From positions 310,001 through 374,000 of the forward strand of contig NZ_JALIQS010000003.1 of NCBI RefSeq assembly GCF_024704725.1: 64,000 bases of DNA. Direction: 5' to 3'. Source of the DNA: Shinella sp. CPCC 101442 (GTDB taxonomy: Bacteria; Pseudomonadota; Alphaproteobacteria; Rhizobiales; Rhizobiaceae). Positions 8,840 to 17,735 of this stretch are shown piece after piece. How positions within the stretch are numbered: the stretch's first letter is position 1; each line of letters starts with the position of its first letter. Position numbers and translations under genes: made by a program. Below the pieces are notes generated by a model, which saw only the letters and a list, made by a program, of their open reading frames with translations, did not search any database and was not told the DNA's origin.

Positions 8840-10897
8840 TCAATAGCCGGGGATGATCACCACGCCGCCGCCCTCATTGTAGTAGCCGTCGTCGCGGTAA
8901 TACGGGCCATCGTAGTAGCCATCGACGGGACCTTCGAGCACGTCGTAGTCCTGCTGGTAGCGGCGCTGGCGATTCTGCCTGCTCTGACGGGTCTCGGCAT
9001 ATTGTGCGGCCTGGCGCAGCGCGCGGAACTGCTGGCGTGACATGTAGCCGTCAGCGCGGTAGCCGGACGCGCCTTGCCAGGCGGATATCGCCGCGCGGGT
9101 GCGCGGCCCGAAGACACCGTCGGCGCCATAGGTGTTGAAACCAAGCATGCTCAGGTAGCGCTGCGCCTGGGCACGGATGGAGCGATCCATATAGGCCTCG
9201 CGCGGATCGACGACCGGTTCGGCCTTGCGCTCGGTTTCCGTGGTCGCGGCGTCTTCCTTCGCCTGCACGTCCTGCTTGGTCGTCAACGCGGCGATGCGCT
9301 TGCGGGCATCATCAACGAAGCGCCCCTGGGGATATTGGTAGATGTAGTCACGGAAGGCCTTTTCCGAACCGTCGGCCACAGCCGTCTGGAATGTCTTGTC
9401 TTCCGCACGCTTGGCCGCCTCCGCCTCTTCGAGGGCGAGCGCGCGATTGTCCTTGTCGGCGTCCTGCGGCGCGTTTTCGCGGGCGGCGGTCGCATCATTC
9501 CCGGTGTCGGCAGGCTTTTGCGCGGCGGCAGCGTCTTCAGCGCGCTTTTCGGCTTCTTCGGCAAGGCGCGCGGCTTCCGCCGCCTTAGCTTCGGCATCGG
9601 CGGCCGCAGCGGCGGCCTCGGCCTTCAGGCGCTCGACTTCCGCCGCCTTCTCTTGCGCGAACTTGCGGGCGGCGGCGGCCTCTTCCTCGATCTTCGCCTT
9701 TTCGACGGCGGCAGCCTTTTCGGCCTCGAGGCGCTTTGCCTCGGCTTCACGGCGGGCAGTCGCCTCCTCTTCAGCGCGTGCCTTCTCGGCAGCCGCAGCC
9801 TCTTCCGCCTTCTGGCGATCCGCCTCGGCCTTCAGTCGCGCGGCTTCCTCCGCCTTTGCCTTTTCGGCGGCGGCAGCCACCTCCTCCTTGAGGCGCTTGG
9901 CCTCGGCCGCCTGCGTTTCCGCGAGCTGCCGGGCTTCCGCTTCCTTTTTATCGGCTTCTGCCTTCAGGCGAGCGGCTTCTTCCGCCCTGACCTTTTCGGC
10001 GGCAGCTGCTTCCGCCTTGAGACGCTCGGCTTCCGCCGCCTGCCGTTCCGCAAGCTGCCGGGCTTCCGCTTCCTTTTTCTCCGCTTCGGCCTTCAGGCGA
10101 GCGGCTTCTTCCGCCTTCGCCTTTTCAACAGCTGCTGCTTCCACCTTGAGACGTTCGGCCTCGGCCGCCTGCTGTTCCACTAGCTGCCGCGCTTCCGCTT
10201 CCTTTTTCTCCGCTTCGGCCTTCAGGCGGGCGGTCTCCTCGGCCTTCGCTTTTTCAGCAGCCGCAGCCTCCACCCTGGCCTTCTCCTCGGCGGCGGCCTT
10301 TTCTTCGGCAACTTTGCGGGCGGCAGCGGCCTCCTCTACCTTCTTGGCTTCAGCCTCGGCCTTGAGGCGCGCAGCTTCTTCTTCGGCCTTGGCCTTTTCC
10401 GCTTCGGCCGCCTTCTGAGCCTCTTCCGCAGCCTTCTTGGCTTCGGCGGCTTTCAGGGCCTCCTCTTCGGCTTTTTTCGCCTCGGCGGCCTTTTCCGCTT
10501 CTTCCGTCTTGCTGGCCTCGGCCGCCTTCCTCGCCTCCTCGTCAGCCTTTGCCTTCTCCGCAGCGGCAGCCTCGTCGGCCTTGGCTTTCGCCTCCGCCTC
10601 GGCGGTGGCGCTCTTGGCGGGCTTTTCCTTGGCGGTAGCCTGCAACTCGGCGATACGCAGGCGCGCCATGGAGGCGAAGGTGCCGTTGGGATACTGCGTC
10701 AGATAGCCTTCATACTGGGTGACATCGCTGCCGGAGGAAACCTTTTGCCAGAGCGAAAACTCCTCTTCCCAGCGCTTGCCCGCGCTGCCGGCTTCCTTGC
10801 CGGTGGCGGCCTGCGCGAAGGCGACGGCCGGCGTGCCGGCCAGCGACAGCCCGAGGAGGCCGGCCAGAACGGAGCGTGCGAGAGGTCCAGAACCCAT
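8840..10897 (-). CDS. Secreted Ala/Glu/Lys-rich protein with C-terminal peptidoglycan-binding domain
   Basis: The 685-residue protein starts with a signal peptide (residues 1-30, cleavage near VAFAQ). A first short module follows (FSLWQKVSSGSDVTQYEGYLTQYPNGTFASMARLRI), then about 380 residues of Ala/Glu/Lys-rich, coiled-coil-like sequence, then a second copy of the short module (DGSEKAFRDYIYQYPQGRFVDDARKRIAAL). A C-terminal peptidoglycan-binding-1-like domain (LSMLGFNTYGADGVFGPRTRAAISAWQ) and a Tyr/Gly/Asp-rich tail end the protein. Part of the middle is a 43-residue tandem repeat. The start at 10897 was chosen for the signal peptide; an upstream in-frame start at 10999 adds an arginine-rich leader of doubtful value. 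The role is probably envelope-related. The large open frames opposite it are compositional shadows. Confidence 0.85.
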   Translation of the reverse strand: MGSGPLARSVLAGLLGLSLAGTPAVAFAQAATGKEAGSAGKRWEEEFSLWQKVSSGSDVTQYEGYLTQYPNGTFASMARLRIAELQATAKEKPAKSATAEAEAKAKADEAAAAEKAKADEEARKAAEASKTEEAEKAAEAKKAEEEALKAAEAKKAAEEAQKAAEAEKAKAEEEAARLKAEAEAKKVEEAAAARKVAEEKAAAEEKARVEAAAAEKAKAEETARLKAEAEKKEAEARQLVEQQAAEAERLKVEAAAVEKAKAEEAARLKAEAEKKEAEARQLAERQAAEAERLKAEAAAAEKVRAEEAARLKAEADKKEAEARQLAETQAAEAKRLKEEVAAAAEKAKAEEAARLKAEADRQKAEEAAAAEKARAEEEATARREAEAKRLEAEKAAAVEKAKIEEEAAAARKFAQEKAAEVERLKAEAAAAAADAEAKAAEAARLAEEAEKRAEDAAAAQKPADTGNDATAARENAPQDADKDNRALALEEAEAAKRAEDKTFQTAVADGSEKAFRDYIYQYPQGRFVDDARKRIAALTTKQDVQAKEDAATTETERKAEPVVDPREAYMDRSIRAQAQRYLSMLGFNTYGADGVFGPRTRAAISAWQGASGYRADGYMSRQQFRALRQAAQYAETRQSRQNRQRRYQQDYDVLEGPVDGYYDGPYYRDDGYYNEGGGVVIIPGY
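9866..10252. repeat. Three imperfect 129-bp tandem repeats inside a coding region
   Basis: The element GCTGCCGGGCTTCCGCTTCC begins at 9925, 10054 and 10183 (the last copy diverged slightly), exactly 129 nt apart. This corresponds to a 43-residue protein period (EKxEAEARQLxExQAAEAER). Outer limits are approximate. The period is a whole number of codons, so copy number can vary without breaking the frame. Confidence 0.8.
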
Positions 10898-11051
10898 ATA
10901 TCTCACCCTTTTAGGATCGCGCGAAAGCGGCTGCGCCCAGCTTCTCCGGGCGGATTTCAGTAAGTCCTCGCACCGAATTCTGGCGCAACTTTGGTGCAAC
11001 AGAGTGACTGCGAGGAACCTGATGGCTGTACGTTTGAGAAGACTGATTTAA

Positions 11052-12512
11052 TCAGGCGGGTCGCAGGAGACTGTCGAGCCAGGTGGGGTCGAGTACCGAT
11101 TCCAGCTCCGCCGCGACACCGTCGAGCGCCGCGTCGACGCTGGCACGATAGTCGAAGCCGCCGCCGTCGATGCCGAAATCGGCGAGAAGCCCGGCGCGGT
11201 AGGCGTCGCTGGACAGGAGCCCATGCAGATAGGTGCCCATCACCCGCCCGTCGGCGGAAACGGCGCCATCCGGCCGGCCGTCTATACTGACGGACGGACG
11301 CAGCACATCCGGCCCGGTGGTGCGGCCGAGATGGATCTCGTAGCCTTCCAGCGGCACGTCATATTGCAGGGAGCGGGCCGTGCTGTTGCGCACGGTTTTT
11401 TCCGGCGCCATCTCGGTTTCGACCGCCAGGAGGCCAAGCCCCTCGACGTCGCGCTCGCTGCCCTCGATGCCGAGCGGATCCGTGACACGCTGCCCGAGCA
11501 TCTGGTAACCGCCACAGATACCGATGACGCGGCCGCCGCGACGCATATGGAGCTGAAGGTCCCTGTCCCAGCCATAGGCGCGGAAATCACGCAGGTCCGA
11601 GATGGTGGATTTCGAGCCCGGCAGGACCACGAGCCCGGCATCCGCCGGAAGCCGCTCACCCGGCCGCACGAAGACGAGGTCGACCTGCGGCTCGGCCTTG
11701 AGCGGATCGAGGTCGTCGAAATTGGCGATGCGCGGCAGCACGGGCACCGCCACCTTCAATGCCCCTCCTCCGCCTCTGGCAAGCCGCTCCAGCACCACGG
11801 AATCTTCCGCCGGCAGATGCGCGGCCTGCTTCAGCCACGGCACGACGCCGAAGCAGGGCCAGCCGGTGAAACGGGCGATCTCGGAGAGGCCGCTGTCGAA
11901 AAGCGTCACGTCCCCGCGAAACTTGTTGATGAGGTAGCCCGTGACCATGCGCCGGTCTTCCTCCGGCAGAATGGCATGGGTGCCGACCAGCGAAGCGATG
12001 ACGCCGCCGCGGTCGATGTCGCCGACCAGCACGACCGGCACATTCGCCCGTGTCGCGAAGCCCATATTGGCGATGTCGCCGGCGCGCAGGTTGATTTCCG
12101 CCGGCGAGCCCGCCCCTTCCACGACGACGAGATCGGCGCCTTCGCTGACGATCCCGAAGCTCTCCAAGACCGCGCCCATCAGCTTGGGCTTCAGCGCCTG
12201 GTAGTCGCGCCCCTTGGCCTGGCCGAACACGGATCCCTGCACAATGATCTGGCTACCGACATCGGACTGCGGTTTGAGCAGGACCGGGTTCATGTGTACC
12301 GAGGACGGCACGCGGGCGGCCAGCGACTGCAGCCACTGCGCGCGGCCGATCTCGCCGCCATCGGCCGAGACGGCGGCGTTGTTGGACATGTTCTGCGGCT
12401 TGAAGGGGCGTACCTTCAGCCCGCGGTTGGCGGCGATGCGGCAGAGCCCCGCCACCAATACCGTTTTTCCGACATCCGAGCCGGTGCCCTGGAGCATGAT
12501 CGTTCTGGTCAT
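11052..12512 (-). CDS. cobQ: Cobyric acid synthase CobQ
   Basis: CobQ amidates side chains b, d, e and g of adenosylcobyrinic acid a,c-diamide using glutamine and ATP. At 486 residues it is full length. The N-terminal dethiobiotin-synthase-like domain begins [12 protein letters not shown] and contains [11 protein letters not shown] and [13 protein letters not shown]. The C-terminal class I amidotransferase domain has the nucleophile Cys in [10 protein letters not shown] at about residue 332 and the His in YLHGLLSSD at about residue 429. It is transcribed away from the upstream intergenic region and separately from the riboswitch-led operon. Confidence 0.97.
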   Translation of the reverse strand: MTRTIMLQGTGSDVGKTVLVAGLCRIAANRGLKVRPFKPQNMSNNAAVSADGGEIGRAQWLQSLAARVPSSVHMNPVLLKPQSDVGSQIIVQGSVFGQAKGRDYQALKPKLMGAVLESFGIVSEGADLVVVEGAGSPAEINLRAGDIANMGFATRANVPVVLVGDIDRGGVIASLVGTHAILPEEDRRMVTGYLINKFRGDVTLFDSGLSEIARFTGWPCFGVVPWLKQAAHLPAEDSVVLERLARGGGGALKVAVPVLPRIANFDDLDPLKAEPQVDLVFVRPGERLPADAGLVVLPGSKSTISDLRDFRAYGWDRDLQLHMRRGGRVIGICGGYQMLGQRVTDPLGIEGSERDVEGLGLLAVETEMAPEKTVRNSTARSLQYDVPLEGYEIHLGRTTGPDVLRPSVSIDGRPDGAVSADGRVMGTYLHGLLSSDAYRAGLLADFGIDGGGFDYRASVDAALDGVAAELESVLDPTWLDSLLRPA

Positions 12513-12757
12513 GAACCCCTCCTAGCACTCCGGCCTGCAGCCGAAAAGCGCTGAATTACCGCAATCTTGCCGTAATTGACGACCGCGATGCGATGCATTT
12601 GCGCAACAGGCCGCCATGCAACGTAAACATGGCTGTCATGCTGTCGAATTTGCGACATTTTGCGCCGTGAACGACCGTGACTTTCCATGCGATCGCGCCT
12701 ATATCAACGCCATCAGACAGCCGAGGCGTGTGGCTTCGGATTTTTAGGACAAAGACC

Positions 12758-12901
12758 ATGCTGTTCATCTTCAGCAAGCCGAATTTCGTACAGATCGCCT
12801 GGAACGGCATCGTTCCCCAGAGCCAGTCCCGCGTGCGCAACGTCGTCATGGACGCGCCTTTCGGTCCGCTCGGCTTCATCCGTACGCGCAACGTCGGCTG
12901 A
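12758..12901 (+). CDS. 47-residue small protein, unknown function
   Basis: The ORF encodes MLFIFSKPNFVQIAWNGIVP followed by a basic/polar tail ending GFIRTRNVG. An AGGAC element lies 8 nt before the ATG at 12758. A strong rho-independent terminator follows 36 nt after the stop, so the ORF sits in a transcription unit of its own. There is no signal peptide or membrane segment. I do not recognise a family. It lies between cobQ (divergent) and the betaine-type ABC transporter. Confidence 0.55.
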   Translation: MLFIFSKPNFVQIAWNGIVPQSQSRVRNVVMDAPFGPLGFIRTRNVG

Positions 12902-12936
12902 TCCTTCGAGCGCGACGTCAGGTCCGCTCGCATGCG

Positions 12937-12968
12937 ACGTCGCCTCTCTCCGGGAGGCGGCGTTTTTC
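12937..12968 (+). terminator. Rho-independent terminator after the 47-residue ORF
   Basis: The arms ACGTCGCCTC and GAGGCGGCGT form a 10-bp stem (one T-G pair) with a TCTCCGG loop, followed by TTTTT at 12963-12967. Confidence 0.8.
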
Positions 12969-13675
12969 TTTGCCCGCAGTTCAGAGAACGACGCCCTGAA
13001 ACGGCGAAAGCCGTGCATCCCTCTCGGTGATACACGGCTTGCCAAAATACGCATGGCGGCTATCGACAAACACGCGTCGAAGCCCGGTCACCCCGGTACG
13101 CAATACCTTTCCGGAGCGGGCGGCGGTGTCCCCCGCCGTGTTGAAACCAATAGCGGCACATCGTTACCGGACCGTTATCGGGAGCTTAAGCAAAGATGAA
13201 TCGTCACTTTTTTTGAAAAAATCTGAAATATTTTATTGGACGACAGAGCGGCGCAGACGAGACAGGATATGTCCGCAATCAACGACCATGCCCGACACCC
13301 TTCCTGAGCGGACGTGAATATTTGCCCGAATGCGAGCAAACGCCCATTTTTTCCGCTCCAGGCCTGCCGCTTTTTCAGCTTTTCCACCTGTCAAAGAAGG
13401 TCTCCTGACAACCCGTCGGCATGCAGGAGGTTGATTTCTCAATAGGAACCCGTAGGCTACCCCCTGTAGCGCACGACGACACGTCTCCGGCGACAGGGTT
13501 CCGCCGGTGAACAGAAAAACAGGGATCGGCGCTTTTGCAGCAGGGGGATTGGCTCGCCTCACTGGCATCGAACCTCCATGGCTGTCGCGAAACTTTCGGG
13601 CAGACGGGACAACGCAGTAGCCTGCGCTGCCTTCCGGGTTGATTGCTGCATCCAAGACTGGGAGGTCTTAACCTA
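12969..13675. other. Long intergenic region upstream of the ABC transporter operon
   Basis: About 700 nt with no convincing gene on either strand. Around 13190-13245 there is an AT-rich stretch, unusual against the GC-rich surroundings (poly-T, then GAAATATTTTATTGG). At 13399-13640 the minus strand shows pieces resembling a cobalamin riboswitch (TCAGGAGACC and GGCGAGCCAATCC about 150 nt apart), which are discussed as a finding. The plus strand must hold the promoter for the binding-protein gene at 13676, but I could not fix -35/-10 boxes. Confidence 0.5.
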
Positions 13676-14674
13676 ATGAAGAAGCTCCTTGCTTCCACTA
13701 TCCTCGCTGCCGGCCTTTATGGCTTTGCCGGTTCTGCCCAGGCGGCAGAGTGCGGCGAAGTTTCCATGGCCGAAATGAACTGGGCCTCGGCAGGCGTTGC
13801 CGCGCATGTCGACAAGCTCATCCTCGAAAACGGTTACGGCTGCACCGTGACGCTCGTGACCGGCGACACGATGCCGACCTTCACCTCGATGAACGAAAAG
13901 GGCGAGCCTGACGTCGCGCCCGAAATGTGGGTGAACGCCGTGCGCACGCCGCTCGACGCGGCCATTGCCGAGGGACGCCTCATCCAGCTCGCTCCCCTCC
14001 TCTCGGAAGGCGGCGTCGAAGGCTGGTGGATCCCGAAATTCCTCGCCGACGCGCATCCCGACATCAAGACCGTCCAGGACGCGCTCAAACATCCCGACCT
14101 CTTCCCCGCGCCGGAAGACCCGTCCAAGGGCGCCGTGCACAATTGCCCGTCGGGCTGGAACTGCCAGGTCTCGACGGACAATCTCTATCGCGCGCTCAAT
14201 GCCGACAAGGATGGCTTCACGCTCGTCGATACTGGGTCGGCAGCCGGCCTCGACGGCTCGATTGCCAACGCTTTCGAAAAGAAGTCCGGCTGGCTCGGCT
14301 ACTATTGGGCACCGACCGCCATTCTCGGCAAGTACGAGATGACGAAGCTCTCCTTCGGCGTCGACCATGACAAGGCCGATTGGGATGCCTGCACCGCCGT
14401 GCCGGACTGCCCGAACCCGAAGGTCAACTCCTATCCGACCTCCGACGTCTTCACCGTAGTGACCAAGGCCTTCTCCGAAAAGGCCGGCGTTGCCATGGAC
14501 TACATGAAGACCCGCCAGTGGGACAACGGCACGGTCGGCAAGGTTCTGGCCTGGATGGACGCCAACCAGGGCACGAACGAGGACGCCGCAAAGTACTTCC
14601 TCGAAACCTATCCCGACATGTGGACCAAGTGGGTTGCCCCCGAGGTCGCCGAGAAGGTCAAGGCCGCTCTCTAA
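13676..14674 (+). CDS. Glycine betaine/proline/choline-type ABC transporter, periplasmic binding protein
   Basis: This is a 332-residue OpuAC-fold (PF04069) substrate-binding protein for quaternary amines. It has a Sec signal peptide MKKLLASTILAAGLYGFAGS with cleavage after AQA. The mature protein starts with a short Cys-containing segment and has several tryptophans suitable for a cation-pi cage (MNWASAG, EMWVNAV, EGWWIPKF, YYWAPTA). The start at 13676 has GGGAGG upstream; an in-frame ATG at 13643 would hide the signal peptide. Permease and ATPase genes follow. Glycine betaine, proline betaine or choline are the likely ligands; sequence alone does not separate them. Confidence 0.92.
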   Translation: MKKLLASTILAAGLYGFAGSAQAAECGEVSMAEMNWASAGVAAHVDKLILENGYGCTVTLVTGDTMPTFTSMNEKGEPDVAPEMWVNAVRTPLDAAIAEGRLIQLAPLLSEGGVEGWWIPKFLADAHPDIKTVQDALKHPDLFPAPEDPSKGAVHNCPSGWNCQVSTDNLYRALNADKDGFTLVDTGSAAGLDGSIANAFEKKSGWLGYYWAPTAILGKYEMTKLSFGVDHDKADWDACTAVPDCPNPKVNSYPTSDVFTVVTKAFSEKAGVAMDYMKTRQWDNGTVGKVLAWMDANQGTNEDAAKYFLETYPDMWTKWVAPEVAEKVKAAL

Positions 14675-14681
14675 ACCGATC

Positions 14682-14712
14682 GCCGGCAGCCTTTCCCGGC
14701 TGCCGGCCTTTT
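14682..14712 (+). terminator. Intra-operon attenuator hairpin after the binding-protein gene
   Basis: A perfect 10-bp stem GCCGGCAGCC / GGCTGCCGGC with a 6-nt loop is followed by CTTTT. Placed between the binding-protein and permease genes, it should cause partial termination or 3' protection, giving more binding protein than permease, as in many ABC operons. Confidence 0.75.
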
Positions 14713-14929
14713 CCGCGACCTGAACAAGCGCATCGGGCATCGTTGCCGCCGCGCATCAAGAAACGGCAGAGGTCGCAAACAGCACAGTATCATCGAGTGG
14801 TTCGTGTCATGACGAACCGCAAGCCGGGAAACAGAACAAGAATATCCCTGTGCGCACCGTCTCGTTCGCAATTGCACAAGAATTGCAGTGCGTTGCGAGA
14901 CAATAACTTCCGGTAGAGAGGGGACAAGA

Positions 14930-15841
14930 ATGGCAGGTCTATGTGAATCGTTGCCAGGCTTTCTTTGTAAATTTCCGGCCTTCAGTGACGTCAGCATCCG
15001 TGTAGTCAGAAAAAGTGTCGACGACGGTTTCAAATCGCTCGTTCGAAGCTATGTGAACGCCATCGACGCGATGGTGCAGCCACTGCAATGGTTTCTGAAC
15101 TATCTCGAGCGGCTGTTCGTCAGCTCACCCTGGCCGATTATTCTATTGATCATGCTGGCCATCGTCTATTTCGGCAGCCGCAATATCAGGATCACCATCG
15201 GCACGGCCGTCTCGATGCTTGCCATCGGCCTGCTCGGCCTGTGGAACGACACGATGGTGACGCTCGCCATGGTGACGGTCTGTACGTTCATCGCCATCCT
15301 GATCGGCATTCCGATCGGCATTCTCATGGCCCGGTCCGACCGGGTGCAGGGCATCATCAACCCGATCCTCGACGTGATGCAGACGATGCCGAGCTTCGTC
15401 TACCTCATTCCCGTCGTCATGATCTTCGGCATCGGCAAGGTGCCGGGGCTCATCGCGGTCGTCATCTACGCCGTGCCGCCGATGATCCGCCTCACCAATC
15501 TCGGCATCCGGCTTGTCGACAAGGAAGTTCTCGAGGCGGCCGACGCCTTCGGTTCCTCCGGCTGGCAGAAGCTCAAGAACGTGCAGATGCCGCTGGCGCT
15601 GCCCACCATCATGGCCGGCATCAACCAGACGATCATGATGTCGCTCGCCATGGTCGTGGTCGCCTCCATGGTCGGCGTCGGCGGTCTCGGCAAGAACGTG
15701 CTTCAGGCCATCAACAACCAGTTCTTCACGGTCGGGTTCCTCAACGGGTTCGCGCTCGTGGCCATCGCCATCATTTTCGACCGCACAAGCCAGGCCTATG
15801 GCAAGCGGCTGCAGAAGCATTCGGAGGTAATTCATGGTTAG
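14930..15841 (+). CDS. Glycine betaine/proline-type ABC transporter permease (ProW-like)
   Basis: This inner-membrane subunit of 303 residues has six or so membrane segments. The BPD-transp-1 domain carries the EAA loop ADAFGSSGWQKLKNVQMPLALPTIMAGI near residues 200-228, which contacts the ATPase. An N-terminal amphipathic region (about 50 residues, with LERLFVSSPW) precedes the first helix, as in ProW/OpuAB. The start at 14930 is preceded by GAGGGGAC. Its last 8 nt overlap the start of the ATPase gene. Confidence 0.92.
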   Translation: MAGLCESLPGFLCKFPAFSDVSIRVVRKSVDDGFKSLVRSYVNAIDAMVQPLQWFLNYLERLFVSSPWPIILLIMLAIVYFGSRNIRITIGTAVSMLAIGLLGLWNDTMVTLAMVTVCTFIAILIGIPIGILMARSDRVQGIINPILDVMQTMPSFVYLIPVVMIFGIGKVPGLIAVVIYAVPPMIRLTNLGIRLVDKEVLEAADAFGSSGWQKLKNVQMPLALPTIMAGINQTIMMSLAMVVVASMVGVGGLGKNVLQAINNQFFTVGFLNGFALVAIAIIFDRTSQAYGKRLQKHSEVIHG

Positions 15842-16877
15842 TCATGCAATCGAGGTCCGCAATCTCTACAAGATTTTTGGCCCGCGGGGCGGTGACTATG
15901 TCGATGCGGTGAAGAACGGTCTTGGCAAGGCGGAACTGAACGAGAAATACGGCCACGTTCTCGGCCTGCGCGACATCAACATCTCCATGCCCGCCGGCGG
16001 CATCATGGTGGTGATGGGGCTTTCGGGTTCCGGCAAGTCGACGCTGATCCGCCACATCAACCGCCTGATCGACCCGACCGCCGGCGAAGTGCTCTATGAC
16101 GGCGTCGACGTCTGCAAGATGAGCGAGAACGACCTTCGCGAATTCCGCCGCCACAAGACGGCGATGGTGTTCCAGAAGTTCGCGCTGCTGCCGCATCGCA
16201 CCGTGCTCGAAAACACCGTCTACGGCCTGGAAATCCAGGGCGTGGGCCAGGAAGAGCGCGAGAAGCGGGCAAAGCAGTGGATCGCCCGGGTCGGCCTGTC
16301 CGGCTTCGAGAACCACTATCCGAACCAGCTGTCGGGCGGCATGCAGCAGCGCGTGGGCCTTGCCCGCGCATTGACCAATGACGCCGATATCCTGCTGATG
16401 GACGAAGCCTATTCGGCGCTCGACCCGCTCATCCGCGTCGACATGCAGACCGTGCTTCTCGATCTCCAAAAGGAGCTGAAGAAGACCGTCGTCTTCATCA
16501 CGCACGATCTCGACGAGGCGCTTCGCCTCGGCGACAAGATCGCCATCCTGCGCGACGGCATGGTCGTGCAGCAGGGCACCGGCCAGGAAATCGTGCTCAA
16601 CCCGGCGGACGAGTACATCACGGCCTTCGTGAAGGAAGTGAACCGCGGTCGCGTGGTTAATGTCGAGACGATCATGGCGCCGCTGTCGGGCACTCCCGAG
16701 GGCATGCCGATCGTCAAGGGCACCGTGCTGGAAGCGGCCGCCCGCGCTATGACCTCGGTGAACCAGACGCTCGCCCATGTGGTGGACGAGAACAATCGTC
16801 CGGTGGGTGCGATCAGCCTCAGCGCGATCATCTCCAGCATGGTGACGCCGACGAGCCACGAGGCGAAGGCGGCCTGA
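15834..16877 (+). CDS. Glycine betaine/proline-type ABC transporter ATPase (ProV-like)
   Basis: The 347-residue ATPase has Walker A GLSGSGKST (about residues 62-70), signature LSGGMQQRVGLARAL, Walker B ILLMDEAYSALDP, and the switch His in FITHDLDEALRLGD. The N-terminal extension typical of OpuAA/ProV (IFGPRGGDYVDAVKNG) is present. C-terminal residues beyond 270 form only a short, incomplete CBS-like region (LAHVVDENNRPVGAISL), as in ChoV-type proteins. The start overlaps the permease stop, so translation is coupled. Confidence 0.93.
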   Translation: MVSHAIEVRNLYKIFGPRGGDYVDAVKNGLGKAELNEKYGHVLGLRDINISMPAGGIMVVMGLSGSGKSTLIRHINRLIDPTAGEVLYDGVDVCKMSENDLREFRRHKTAMVFQKFALLPHRTVLENTVYGLEIQGVGQEEREKRAKQWIARVGLSGFENHYPNQLSGGMQQRVGLARALTNDADILLMDEAYSALDPLIRVDMQTVLLDLQKELKKTVVFITHDLDEALRLGDKIAILRDGMVVQQGTGQEIVLNPADEYITAFVKEVNRGRVVNVETIMAPLSGTPEGMPIVKGTVLEAAARAMTSVNQTLAHVVDENNRPVGAISLSAIISSMVTPTSHEAKAA

Positions 16878-16906
16878 GCCGACACGGCGACCCTGGCGAA
16901 CAAACG

Positions 16907-16937
16907 TCCCGCCGCGCGCTTTGCGGCGGGATTTTTT
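16907..16937 (+). terminator. Terminator after the ABC transporter operon
   Basis: TCCCGCCGC / GCGGCGGGA stem with a short loop is followed by TTTTTT at 16932-16937. It lies in the gap between the ATPase gene and the convergent RhtB gene. Confidence 0.85.
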
Positions 16938-16941
16938 GCGC

Positions 16942-17574
16942 CTAGCTGCGGGTGCCGAGCGCCAGCCTGCACGCCAGTCCCGCAAAGACGCTCGCCAGCA
17001 AATACTGCGGCAGCCGGGGGAAACGGCTGATGGAGCCGAGGCGGCTTCGCAACTGGCTACCCAGCAGGATGACCATGCCGTTCACGAAGAGACCCACACC
17101 GTTCAAGACCGTGGCCAGCACGGCCATCTGCACCGGCAGCGACGCGCCGGAGGGATCGGCGAACTGCGGAAAGAGCGCCAGCACGAACAGCGCCATCTTC
17201 GGGTTGAGGAGGTTCGTGGCGAGGCCTTCGGAGAAAATCCGTTTGCCCGACAGCCGCTTCAGCGTCGCCGACGGAGAAAAGGCGGATCCTTCCGACCGCA
17301 TGGTCTTGTAAGCAAGATAAAGCAGGTAGATGCAGCCGGCCCAACGTACGATTTCATAGGCGATGGGAACGGTGAGGAAAAGTTGGGACAGGCCAAGGCC
17401 GGCCGCGAACGCGTGGCAATAGGTGCCGGCGGCGATGCCGGCATAGGTCAGGAAACCGGCGGACCGCCCCTGGCTGACGCTACGCGACGCGATGAGCAGC
17501 ATATCCGGACCGGGCGTCGCGGTCAGAACCAGGGACGCGGCGGCAAAGAGCATGAAGGTGGAGAAATCCGGCAT
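16942..17574 (-). CDS. LysE/RhtB-family amino acid exporter
   Basis: A 210-residue inner-membrane protein of the LysE/RhtB family (PF01810) that effluxes amino acids such as threonine or homoserine lactone; the substrate is unknown here. The family N-terminal motif TATPGPDMLLIASRSVSQGR is present near residues 19-38, and NLLNPKMALFVLALFPQF around residues 123-140 is equally diagnostic. Five to six hydrophobic segments follow the expected spacing. It is divergent from bmt. Confidence 0.92.
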   Translation of the reverse strand: MPDFSTFMLFAAASLVLTATPGPDMLLIASRSVSQGRSAGFLTYAGIAAGTYCHAFAAGLGLSQLFLTVPIAYEIVRWAGCIYLLYLAYKTMRSEGSAFSPSATLKRLSGKRIFSEGLATNLLNPKMALFVLALFPQFADPSGASLPVQMAVLATVLNGVGLFVNGMVILLGSQLRSRLGSISRFPRLPQYLLASVFAGLACRLALGTRS

Positions 17575-17688
17575 GAGAGTTTCCTTTTGGAATGGAGCCG
17601 GAATTCCGGTTTAGCAGCATCACGCCGGGGCACAACCGCCGAGTCGCCTGAAACATCATTTTGTTTGCCGGCAATGCATCGTTGCAAT

Positions 17689-17710
17689 CACATAAGGAAA
17701 TCTTTATATG
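17689..17710. promoter_or_regulatory. Near-palindromic operator upstream of bmt
   Basis: The 22-nt sequence with half sites CACATAAGGA and TCTTTATATG matches its own reverse complement at 16 of 22 positions. It lies 26 nt upstream of the bmt start. ArsR-type SahR sites in proteobacterial methionine-cycle genes are AT-rich palindromes of this general kind (from memory), so a SahR-like regulator is a reasonable guess, not shown. Confidence 0.45.
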
Positions 17711-17735
17711 ATGCGACAAACAGAAGGATCCGCCC

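Noticed and set aside
9074-10706. Long Ser/Ala- and Leu/Gly-rich frames opposite the coiled-coil protein.
   Set aside because: They are antisense readings of the Ala/Glu/Lys repeats; low complexity explains their openness.
13175-13655. Minus-strand open frames before the ABC transporter.
   Set aside because: They have odd composition, no ribosome binding site and no family; the region is better seen as regulatory or decayed.
17640-17735. SAM-II or SAH riboswitch before bmt.
   Set aside because: The leader is too short and lacks the conserved pseudoknot sequence; a protein operator fits better.
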